This document shows positions 12,391 through 22,490 of a stretch of 64,000 bases of DNA, piece after piece (position 1 is the stretch's first letter; each line of letters begins with the position of its first letter). Under the pieces are notes generated by a model. That model worked only from the letters and a program-made list of their open reading frames with translations. It searched no databases and was not told the DNA's origin. The position numbers and the translations under genes are program-made. The stretch is from Smittium culicis (lineage: Eukaryota > Kickxellomycota > Harpellomycetes > Harpellales > Legeriomycetaceae). The stretch is from the NCBI GenBank assembly GCA_001970855.1, contig LSSN01000002.1, forward strand, positions 124,001 through 188,000, given 5' to 3'.

Positions 12391-12714
12391 ATGTTTCTGA
12401 GCTCAAGCATCAACATTTTTGGTAAATTCCTTGCCACTACATCGGCGAAATTTACTCTAACGGCCCCTTCGTTGCTACAAACTCAATCATTGATGCAAGC
12501 TTACCAGCAAACAAGACAGATGTCCAAACTCAAAACACATACGGGCGCTGCTAAGAGATGGAAACGTGTTGCTAGCGGGCTTTACAAGAGAAAACAGGCC
12601 GGCAAACAGCATCTGAATTCAAAAATGAGCCCAAGCAGACGACGCAGTCTCGGCAAAACAGTTCTCTCCAACAGCGTTCAAACCCGCGTCCTCAACCGCC
12701 TCCTCCCTTACTAA
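12391..12714 (+). CDS. Mitochondrial ribosomal protein bL35m
   Basis: A large-subunit mitoribosomal protein of the bacterial L35 family. It is intronless; the first in-frame ATG is at 12391, giving 107 residues. The first ~45 residues are Ser/Thr-rich, basic and lack acidic residues, as in a mitochondrial presequence. The L35 core follows: KLKTHTGAAKRWKRVASG, then KRKQAGKQHLNSKMS and SRRRSLGKTVL, ending in NRLLPY. The lysine/arginine spacing and the C-terminal RLLPY are typical of the family. It is read divergently from MSS51. The short G+C-richer coding stretch stands out from its surroundings. Confidence 0.9.
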   Translation: MFLSSSINIFGKFLATTSAKFTLTAPSLLQTQSLMQAYQQTRQMSKLKTHTGAAKRWKRVASGLYKRKQAGKQHLNSKMSPSRRRSLGKTVLSNSVQTRVLNRLLPY

Positions 12715-13525
12715 ACTCTTTCATCCCCAAGTTCATATCTCCTCTCTACATTATTCTTTATCGTACGTAGCCATTTTATCCTGTTATACATCCCCCTCCC
12801 CCCCCCCCTTTTTATTTATTCTGATTCCTTTGTTCAAATACTATATGTCGAAAAATAATATCTAAAAACCTTATTCGCTACTGAAACTGCACAACCTCTC
12901 CCACCCTTCTCATTTATTATCTGTTAGAATGCTTCGTTTTTACTTTTTTATCTCTTACTTTCTTCTGTTATAATACATCGCAAGCTATACAATCTTAGTC
13001 ATAAATCTAATTATTATTATTATCTCTTTTAAAACAAGTTGATATATCTTTCAGTGCACCGCCCAGTATATACACCTATTTTATGCTATTAAATAAAATA
13101 CATTCTTTTAATTTTTTACTTTGCGTTGATAATCATGCATAGGCTCAATTATTACCTTCTCCGCTAATTACTATTTGTTAAATGTTATATCACTATAGCA
13201 CTATTAAATAATTATACAGCAATATAACTGTATACTGTAAAAAAAGTGAAACAAAAAAATTTTACAATATTTAAAAAACAGCAAAAGAACTAATCAAATA
13301 CAGTCTAAAAAATACTTAATATAATCTTGTAGATTTAGAAATATTATGAATAAATGTGTTAGTAAATCAAGATATTAGAGCTATAAAAATTAGAAATGAG
13401 TAATAAAAAATAAAATATAATGAATGTATGTGAAAGCCTTTAAATAAAAAAGAATAAATCTTTTTGTTTACTATTTATCTTTAATTCTAACACAGTAAAA
13501 GTCTTGACTTTTCTTTTTATGGCAA
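12715..13525. other. Spacer between convergent bL35m and RCC1
   Basis: About 800 bases with no gene. It has an unusually pyrimidine-rich start (12715-12990) including an 11-base C run at 12798-12808, then AT-rich sequence. It should contain both 3' untranslated regions. Confidence 0.6.
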
Positions 13526-15850
13526 TTATGCAGAAGCAGATTCGCCAGAATTGTTGCTAACTACACTGCTTTCAGGCTGGCCATCAGCTGCTGCAGTAGC
13601 TGCTGGTGCTGGTGTTGGTGCAGGTTTATTAAGTGCTCCCTCTGATAAAGTTGCCAAAATAACCGAATGCTGACCTCCTGCTGACACCAAATAAATCTGG
13701 CGGGAATCAATGTTCTTTCCCGTTACTAGGGTAGGGACCTGTACGTCTTCTTCTTCTCCATTGCCGCATTGTAACATATCTCCGTAACCCCAGCTATACA
13801 GCTTTTTATCCGACTTGGATATGGCCAAATTATGGTTAGATCCGCAGACAAAGTTATCAATTTCAGGCAGATTAGGAATTTGTGATGGTACTGGAACCAT
13901 CTTCTTAAACCCAGTTGATGTATTGGCTGTGTTTTCAACGGTGGCGTTTTCATTATTTTCGCTGTCAGTATTAGATACAGCTTTGCTCTTATTCTTTTTT
14001 TCAGATTTGTGCAGTTCCTCTTCTTTTTCTCTTGCAAACTTTTCAATTGTTTCTAGCGGTAACCCAGTTTGGAAAGAGTCCGATCTTCCAAAAGCAAACA
14101 GCTCACCTTTAGAGTTCATAACTATAGTGTGATGCTCGCCACCACTTACTTTGACAATATCCTGTCCTGCGAGACTGCTGACTTCGGTTGGTACTTCAAC
14201 AACTGGTTCGTCTCCGCCGCTACCTTGGTTTAATCCACATTGGCCAAAATTGTTTAATCCCCAAGAAAATAGTTCATTCTTAACAGATACAGCAAAGCTG
14301 TGGTAAGCACCAGCACCTATCAACTTTATTCCTTTCAAAGATAGCTTTTGTGGATGTAGACCTGCTAGCTTACGCCTTTCGATAACTTTGCGACCCAATT
14401 GGTGCTGTTGCCCATTTCCCCAGCAGAAAACGTCGCCAGTTACGGATAATGCAAGTACGTGATCAACTCCAGTAGCAATGTCGCAAATCTTAATATTGGA
14501 TAGCAAATCAACCATCAATGGTAGGCTTTGGACCTCAGTACCATCAGAGTGCCCCAAGATACCTTCTGAGCTCTAGAATACAAGCATAAGGCAACATTTT
14601 TATATATTGGTCTAAAGAAGAATTACTTTTTATAAGCACTTGTAAAAAAATAGATAAATTCTTACACGGTAAGTACCCCAAGTGTATACACGTCCTTCAT
14701 TGGTTAATGCAACTGATATAGAATCGCCACATGAAACTTTAACAAATACTAAACCATCAACACCTTCAACTGGCATGGGAACGTATTCATCGCCAGATCT
14801 TCCAAGAGCTTTTTGATCATTACAACCCCAAGACCAGAGCTAAAAATGAAAAAAACGAGTAAATATTATAATTAATAAAACAATACGTAAATACAAACAA
14901 AGTAATGAATTGAGGTATTTGAAATAAATAATTTACCTTTCCATCTTCGGTTATTGCGATATTATGAAGTCCACCGGATGAAATGTCAACAATTCTTTTA
15001 CTTTCTAGATCTTGAATGATAGTGGGCTTCTTGCGCTCTTGAACATCATCGCTCAAACCCAATTGGCCGCAGTCACCATTACCGAAAATAAGAACGGAAC
15101 CAACTGATGTTTTGAGTTGAGGGAATTTATTGATTTCAACAGCACCTTTCTTTGTCATGTATTTCTTAGGAGCAGATGGGAGTGGGAGAATAACTCTTTC
15201 TTCGGTGACCTGTTTCTTGGCCTTTCTTCGTTTAGGAGCTTTCTTTACAAGCTCGCCTAAATCTTTGGATTTACTTGCTTTCTTTTTCTTGCTTTTAGGC
15301 ACTGGTATAGGGGATAGTTTTGATTTTAAAACTGCTGAAGCGCTATTTTTTTTAGTTTTTGACATTGCAGAAGCTACTTTTTTTTCAAAAGCCTCTTTCT
15401 TTGAGGATTTCTTTGCTTTATCAGCAGCTTTTTTGGGAGCTACATTAGATTGTTTCTTATTCTTATTCTTTTCAGCAGCTTTAGTTGGCTTCTTTTCGGT
15501 ATTTTTTGGGGTGGCATTTGGCTTCTTGGTTGTTTTCGAGGTAGAAGCTTTATGATTTGTAACTTTTTCTTTGGTTTTGGATGTTTTGGCTGTAACAGAT
15601 TTAACCTTTTTGGATTTATTTTGTTTTGTAGATGTAGCAGCGACAGGTTCTTCTACAAATTTACGCTTTCGTGAGGATGTTCTATTAGCTGAATCATCAG
15701 ATTTTGAAGCAGCGATCTTCGAAGGCTTTTCGGTTTTCGATTTAGTTGCTATAAAGTGAGAGGTAGTACAATTTTTACTGTTTTGATTTATAAAGATGAA
15801 AGATATGTTTATAATATAGTTGATAAGCATGAAATCAAACCTTTTGCCAT
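13526..15850 (-). CDS. RCC1-type Ran guanine-nucleotide exchange factor with Lys-rich tail, four exons
   Basis: RCC1 (yeast Srm1/Prp20, fission yeast Pim1) loads GTP on Ran at chromatin and so drives nucleocytoplasmic transport and spindle formation. Exons inferred: 15850-15841, 15748-14937, 14839-14666 and 14572-13526, giving 680 residues. The first exon is only 10 bases (ATG GCA AAA G). Residues ~4-200 form an Ala/Lys/Ser-rich tail with repeated KKAADKAKK- and KPTKAAEK-like words, likely nuclear localisation and DNA contact. The beta-propeller follows with repeats containing FGNGDCGQLGL, LWSWGCNDQKALG, YTWGTYR, CWGNGQQHQLG, FSWGLNNFGQCG, FAFGRSDSFQTG and YSWGYGDMLQCG. An insertion rich in Glu, Lys, Ser and Asn lies in the sixth to seventh blade. 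The C terminus is an Ala/Pro-rich tail. Fungal RCC1 tails are usually shorter than this. Confidence 0.92.
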
Positions 15851-16308
15851 TTTATATTGTTACTAAATAGAAACTAGTTTGGGAATGGTTTATTGGGTAT
15901 AAATAGATAGATACAAGGAAATTATAGCTTTTCAGGAAAGTTATTGTGAAAAGATTATACAATTATTCTAACGTTGACCTTTTTATACTTGTAAAAAATT
16001 TTATAGCCTTTGGCGCTTGTTTAAACTATACTTTTTCACCAAATCTCCGCGTATTCCCTATTTTGCTTCTATTTGTAGCTCTCTTTGGCGTTTGGACCAA
16101 TCACCTCACTTCTAATCAGTCTCGCGTCGTTTTTTTCCTTTTTCTATTTTTTTGCGTTGATTCTTTTGGCTTCATAAATAGTTTCAAAACTCGCAAAAAA
16201 TATATTTACTGTGGTTAAGATTAACTTTTTTTCATTTATTGAAATATGATTAACCTTTTTTGTTATTGTGAAAAATGATTAGCCACTTACATTGCTCTGT
16301 TCTTACTA
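15851..16308. other. RCC1 upstream region
   Basis: Likely promoter of RCC1. The plus-strand frame at 15946-16218 shows no recognisable domain and is taken as chance. Confidence 0.5.
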
Positions 16309-16427
16309 CTTTATTTCATTGGCCTGATTCATACATCTGCTCAACCCGCTTTATTCCATTGGCCTGATCCATACTTCTGCTCAACTCGCTTTATTTTATT
16401 GGTCTGATTCACTCATTTGTCAACCCA
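16309..16427. repeat. Three tandem copies of a ~40-bp unit
   Basis: Units at 16309-16348, 16349-16388 and 16389-16427. Each begins CTTTATT, carries ATTGG(C/T)CTGAT(T/C)CA in the middle and ends near CAACC(C)G. Copies 1 and 2 differ at only a few positions; copy 3 is more diverged and one base shorter. No coding frame is preserved. Confidence 0.85.
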
Positions 16428-19400
16428 CTCTATTTTTTTATGCTGCAATATTTATTATTAATCAACTTGCCCAACTTTCTTACCTAATTTTGCCCCCTTA
16501 CTTTATACTGCTTAATTTCGACGCTTTATAGCAAGTATATGAGCTCTTACAATAGCTGCTTATTGTCGTTAGAAGTTTATTCTAAATATTATCAATAAAC
16601 TCATGCTCACAATTATCCTTCTACAATTTACTATTGCCTGCTAAATTTTACCTTTCTTAAAACTGCTTATCTGCAACAAAATATACTTATCGAGCTCAAT
16701 ATTTTATTATTGGCTGCTTTTTTAGTTACAGGCCAATTATATTTCTTAATTCTTATATCACCTGTTTACATTGTAAACTTTTAATTTTTTTTAAACTTTC
16801 CTACAAAGTACCACTTTTCCGGTTAACCGTCTTACTCCAAAACATAATATGCGATTTATTTTATAGTGAACAGCCAAAATAATACTCGATACAACATCTG
16901 TCGTTTATTAAAATGCCCATACCAAACTTTGCAGCTTTTCCCTTTTTAAAAAATAATCAGATATGATTATAACTGTCTAATTAAAATTCAAGTCTTCGAA
17001 TCACTAGTGTATGTAGAGCTAATCGCCTCCATAAAATTTTTTCGGTGGGATTTTGTTGGGCGTATAACCTAATAATATATTCAGGATAAAAATATAAACC
17101 AAGAAAAAAATAATTCGCCATCATTGGCCAACTCTTGTGAGATGATAAGAAAATCATTCCATTGGCCGATAAATCTCCTATGTGCATTGTTTCGACTTTC
17201 AACTGCCCATAAAAATCACACCATTGAATTTGTGTATTCTGCATCTAAGGAACATCTAAATCAGACCATTCATCTCCACAAAGTAAATAATTATTTCTGC
17301 ACAATCGAAAATTTACCTGTCACAAAAAAACAATTTTCTTAGTATACCACCAACTTATTTTATTCTAAAACCAGTCATATTTTTGCATATTTTTAGCAAC
17401 TAATCTATTTTTGAGCCACATTGTTCTCCGATGGTTGGTATCTTGAATCCTATTTTCAAACAATTAAGCAATTCATCCTATCCTTGTATTATTTAAAACG
17501 TGTTTTTTCAGTAATAAATTCCTTGAAAACACCCAACGTATAAATCGAATATCTGAATCAAATGTACCACCATCCTCATTCATAAGAATTAAACACTAGT
17601 AATCGCTTTTTTATCATTATTTCTAAATAAAGAGCTTTACCTGAATTCCACTTTTTATTATTCATACAAATTTAATTTTAACATTGCTGATTTAGTTTCT
17701 TGTATTTTTTAAAGATAAAAAATATGAGATAAGCTTAATATGGGTGTATGGTATAGATATGCTATATCTCATTTTTAAAGCTCTAATCTTAACGTCAACG
17801 CAATCATTTTATCTTATATTATTAATTATGAAAAAAAAAAAATTTTAATCCAAGATGCACATCTTTAAAATAAATTTTCTTATTTCTAAATTGATTTTTT
17901 ACATTTAAACATAATATAAAGCTATAAAAATCCGAGTGAAATTATATATTATCGTTATATTATATTCGCACATTTTTTTCGCAATTGAATTTTATTTTTA
18001 GACATAAAAATCATATATTAAAATAGGGATGTTATATTATAAAATATTAAATATCTATATATTGACTAAACTCAAGTTCTACGCGATCTTATTTTACACA
18101 ATTTTCAAATATTTAATTAATATGAATTTAACTCTTTAATTTGTGAATGGTATTATTTATTACTATAAAAATATCCAAATAATGACAATTAAATAAATAT
18201 ATATATATTAATGTTTTTTTGATTATAAATTAATTATTTACAAAAATACAGATTAAACAATGTATTGTCTATAAACTAATTGTAAATAAGGTGATGATTT
18301 GGGAGACCCTGGATGAAGAGATTTATATTTCAGTATTATGCATTTGGTATGAATATTCCATAATAATTAAAATCATTAGCCTGTTTTAAAATATCGATTT
18401 TTCTAACAACTCGTTTCAATTTGATATTTCTGTTTTGTAAAAAAATTTCGGGTTTTTTTACAAGATTGTAAGTGTGTATATAAAATTATATGCAATAACT
18501 CCTTCAGTATAATAAACTTTATTAAAAAGATCCCCCAATTTAATGATTTAGCTGATTATAAATTTATAAGTTTTAGTGCCAGAAAAAAATATTAAAATAC
18601 TACTGACTCAAAGGTTTAAAAAAACTGATTGAAATTTATCTAATGAAATAAAGAAATACCTATTTTTTATTTTTGAAATCTAATTATTCAAACGAATCGA
18701 TGAATTCGAAATTCTTATATATTAGAACTAGTGGAGTGCACTAATTTCTTTATTTGGACGATTCTTTACGAAGAGAGCACTTTTATGCATAAAGAGATAC
18801 AGTGATTGAAATTTCATATTTATTTTTATACAATAAATAAAATATAGTATTATTTTTAGCAAATTATGCTTTCAAAGCTAAATTGATAATGGAAATGACT
18901 CTCAATTCCGCCAATAATAATTTAAACTTTAAAATAATCATCCCAATAATTATAAGCTGCAACAGAGCGCTTTCTTCGTTTAGAATCCCTCATTTTGTTA
19001 TTATCCTTTATTTATATCTTTAAAAAAAAAGGATTCTATTATTGTTTTTTATTATTATATATTTTATGTTATGAATTTTATAATATTTTTTTAGTTTATA
19101 ATAAAGTTCAATGTAAAAATAACACCGATTTAATTGTTATTTTATAATGTTCGTAAGTTTATAAATAAAATTTTTGCGCAATAATATTTTTATTGATTCT
19201 AAAATTTACTTAAATAAAGTTAATATGAGCTGTCACTTTTTTTATACAACTCTTTAAGTATAATTTAAAAAAAAATCCAAATTATATGGGTATTAATAGT
19301 AAAGTATCATACTAAATTCTATATCAAGTCAGTATTTCGTTTTACTTTTTTTTTTCTTGACCTTATTTTTTTATTAAAAGTTTATCTAGTTTAAAACAAG

Positions 19401-19437
19401 GATTTGATAAATTTATATTTATTTATATAATTTAATG
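16428..19437. other. 3 kb AT-rich gene desert
   Basis: Nothing recognisable as a gene. The right part (about 18756-18993) belongs to a degenerate dispersed repeat, listed separately. Frames at 16981-17342 on both strands show no family resemblance. Confidence 0.5.
18756..18993 (+). repeat. Copy 1 of a degenerate dispersed repeat
   Basis: The left part, GATTCTTTACGAAGAGAGCA through GAGATACAGTG (18760-18804), matches 44341-44383. The right part, GCTTTCTTCGTTTAGAAT (near 18970), matches 44560-44585 loosely and 63771-63788 closely. Spacing between the two matching blocks is similar in the 18.7 kb and 44.3 kb copies (about 160-180 bases), so this looks like one element of about 240 bases. Ends are not defined. 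Confidence 0.5.
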
Positions 19438-21640
19438 CAGTATTTCTCAACCTTTTTTCACTCGCGGCGCACTAACGATATTTGAAAATTTTTGCGGCAC
19501 ACCTTACCCCCCCCCCCCAACATAAATTTTTTTTCTTTAGTTTTTCATAATTTTTCTTTGTAAAATTTTTGATCACAACCTAAAATTTCAAATTTTTAGA
19601 TTCTTCTAGGGATTCTTCGAACAAAACTTAATTGAAATTAAAAGGAAAAAGATTTTTTATTTGGATTTTAACATTTTTAATGAGAGGTCTGAGCCTACTT
19701 TCGAGAGCAAATCAAGTTGAAACGAGGATCCATTGCTGACAAACAAGCACGCATTTCTTCGTCGATTCATCCAAACCCTTTTCGGGGAAAACCAGTCGAT
19801 TTAACTTGTCGTTTCGTATGTCGATCAACTGTTCTTCTTCCTCAGTCTTAAGATTAGTTTTCTCGTTCTTCCAAATTGATTGATCACCGAACTAGATTCG
19901 TCGATGGAAAGCGATGAGAGGTAATACTGAATTACTGATTGGAGACCTGTCAGTGTACTAATGATGTCGAATAAAAATTTTTTCTTCAACTGTGATTCGT
20001 TGGTAGAAGGAAAGTAGCCAAATATTCCCTTCGATATTTTGCTCTTTCATAGAGTCAATTTCTCACCAAAGGACTTCAATTTTGATTTCGATGAGATGAT
20101 GTTTTCCGATGGTCCTTGAAGACTCAAATTCAGGCAGTTTAATTTTTCAAACAAATAAGAGAGGAATTGAACTTTAAGTCACCAGATTTCGTCGTGAACA
20201 TCGAATACCAGATCTGTTTCTTCAACTTCCAAGAATGAAATCAGTTCGACTTTGAGATGCACCAGACATTTTAAAACTTTTCCATTCTAGAGCCAACGAG
20301 CTTCGGTATGGTAGAGTAAAATTTTTTAAATATAATCCATAGCATCACAGAGTTGAGCGAAAATTCGAGAGTTGATTGGTCAAGACTTGGTGCAATTTAC
20401 GACTTTGACGGCTTGATTTAGAGCTGCTTGCAAATTTTCCGGTAAAGATTTTCCTGCGAGAGCTTCACGATGGATCATGCAGTGAGTAGTTACTACGTCT
20501 GTATTTTCTTGAAGCATGAGGGTGATGAAACCTTTTCGATTTCCTCTCATCGAATGACAGCCATCGGTGCACACGCTGACTCAGTTTTTCCACTTCAAAT
20601 GAAAATACAAAAATTTTTTTTCACCAGATCAAAAATTTCTTCTCTTTTCGTTATGCTTTCGAATTCGTCACAAAAAAATAATTCATTCACAAATTTTCCG
20701 CCTTAATGAAGCGAATGAAAGCCAAGAGCTGAGATTTTCCACTTATATCGGTAGATTCATCGACTTGGAGAGACCACAGCAGTATAGATTCGTCTTCAAG
20801 TGTTTCAAAATGTTCACTAACTTGATACTTCAAATCTGAAGATAAATCTTTGTTCTGCGAGAAATTGTGTTATTAGACAAACGAACTTTTTTGACCTTCT
20901 CTGCAGCTCCTGAACCTAGAATTGTTTCAACGATGATTTATAACTTAGGTCCGATGATTGTTTCGGTGTCTGTATGTGCTTTCTTCCGCTTTTCCAACAA
21001 ATGAGTGATTTTGTAACTTGAAATCAAACCTTTCTCAGGATATTTCATATAATTTGTTAATTTCTTTGCTTGTTTCGTTTTTTGGGCTGCAAGGTTCTCG
21101 AAATATGCTCTTTTTTTTCTTTTAAAGACGGATGCTTAGTTTCAAAATGTCTTTTTAGTTTGCTTAGAACAAGAGCCTCATTTGATAAAGCCCTGTTTCA
21201 GATAAGGCAGAATGGTAGCTAACCACCGTCAGATTCCATCGCGATAAATTCATAATCGAAATATTCATCCTTGAATTTACGCTTTTTTCCAGGCTTGGAT
21301 AAGAAATTTTCCATGGTTAAACAAATAAATAATTAATTAATATCAAAATATTTTACTTAAAAAAGGTTTTAGATACTTACTTTCATTTAAAAAGATTCTG
21401 AAATAAACACTTGAAAAACCAATAACTTTAAATCTTTAGAAGCCATTCGAAAATTTTGTCAATTGAAAATTAATTTGAAAAAAAAAACTTTACAAATTTT
21501 ACAGTTTGATACATATTTGAAGATAAATATTTACTCTTTTAATTTTTTTCTCACATTTTACAAAACCCTAGCAAATTGAAATATTTAGAAAACTTTCGCG
21601 GCAAACATATCGGGAATCTTTGGCCTAGCGTGTCTTTCAG
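19438..21640 (-). mobile_element. Decayed hAT transposon of the animal ZBED5/SCAND3 type
   Basis: The left end starts CAGTATTTCTCAACC, the terminal motif of many animal hAT elements, followed by CGCGGCGCAC and TTTGCGGCACACC. A related direct subterminal block, TTTCGCGGCAAACAT, lies near 21590-21610. The right terminus is too diverged to place, so the end is approximate. The interior codes on the minus strand for a broken hAT transposase (next entry). A 12-base C run sits at 19507-19518 inside the left end. I could not find an 8-bp target duplication. Confidence 0.75.
19660..21314 (-). pseudogene. ZBED5-like hAT transposase pseudogene
   Basis: Reads from MENFLSKPGKKRKF at 21314 with several stops and frameshifts. 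The BED zinc-finger region retains SKLKRHFETKHPSL. An RNase H-like block retains LQVDESTDISGKSQLLAFIRF. The longest intact piece (20574-20380) has CTDGCHSMRGNRKGF followed by THCMIHREALAGKSLP, the signature of the ZBED5/FAM200/SCAND3 branch of hAT transposases. These are widespread in animals, especially arthropods, and I do not know them as normal fungal elements. The copy is not functional. Downstream pieces up to about 19660 still show related frames (for example YLSSLSIDESSSVI), consistent with the C-terminal dimerisation region. Confidence 0.8.
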
Positions 21641-21696
21641 GTAGGATTTATATAAGATAATTATAAGCTAAGCTATTTTTTGAGATCAAAATATTC

Positions 21697-22490
21697 ATGT
21701 ATCATATAAACTCTGCTTTGTTTGGTGATTTTTCTGAGTTTGCTGCTGACCAAATTATGCCGTTTGAACCTTTCTTGAGCTTTGATTTAATAATACTTTC
21801 TAAATTATATAAGCAATAGCTATGTTTAGCACCTGAAATATTAATCATAACTACTTTTAAAAGCCTTTTCTGCCTATCTCTTATTATCACCAAAATATTA
21901 ACTCTATTTAATTCTAAAGCTGAAGATAAAGTTTTAGTAAATATATCTCAATATTTGAAATTTTCTATTGGTGCTATAGCAATCGCCAATGGTAATATGT
22001 TGTCATATACATCGATTCCTGTAGCTACTATAATCATTCCTTTGTGCCAATTTTTTTTATGCCAGCTATCAATTCCTACAATAACAAGCGTCTTATGAAA
22101 TGAATATTTGGTTAAATTTGGAACTAACATTAAAAAAATTTAATTTTCCATTTAAAAATTTGAATTTGATTTCAGTTCCAGATTTATTTGTCTTAATACA
22201 ATTTAAATAAGGTAAAATCAGCTCGAAAAGGCATTATTAAAGATTTTGACATTCTTATAGATTATTATAAGCGTTATATATATAGTACTATATTTAGCTT
22301 ACAGTCCATATTTTGAATATGTTCTTTTTATACAATCTTTGGGCTTGTAATCGGATATATCAGAGTATTTGGAGGTTAGATTTTCACGCAAATATGATAC
22401 GATTGAAATTGGAAAATTTATATTGAATGATTGATTAGCACTCTTTTTCCAATAAAATACTGAGTCTTTTCGCTTCCAGTATGACATTTT
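21697..22490 (-). pseudogene. Decayed MULE (Mutator-like) transposase
   Basis: Minus-strand fragments in one order: SYWKRKDSVFYWKK and YKPKDCIKRTYSKYG (22487-22299), then VIVGIDSWHKKNWHKGMIIV, ATGIDVYDNILPLAIAIAPI (22130-21948), then VIIRDRQKRLLKVV and AKHSYCLYNLE (21893-21702). These match the MULE transposase domain: the first Asp in GID, the ATG.D..N.ILPLA strand, the second Asp in RDRQK and the C/H pair in HSYCLYHLE. A TGA interrupts NFKY-DIF (about 21955), exactly where a Trp is expected. It lies immediately beside the hAT relic, so one element may have landed next to or into the other. Terminal repeats were not found. Confidence 0.7.

Noticed and set aside
15130..15759. Plus-strand frames rich in Phe and Leu opposite the RCC1 tail
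   Set aside because: They are the antisense shadow of the Lys/Ala-rich coding sequence (Lys AAG reads as CTT/TTC).
15946..16218. Plus-strand 90-residue hydrophobic frame upstream of RCC1
   Set aside because: Phe/Leu-rich from T-rich DNA, with no conserved motif and no coding-like base pattern.
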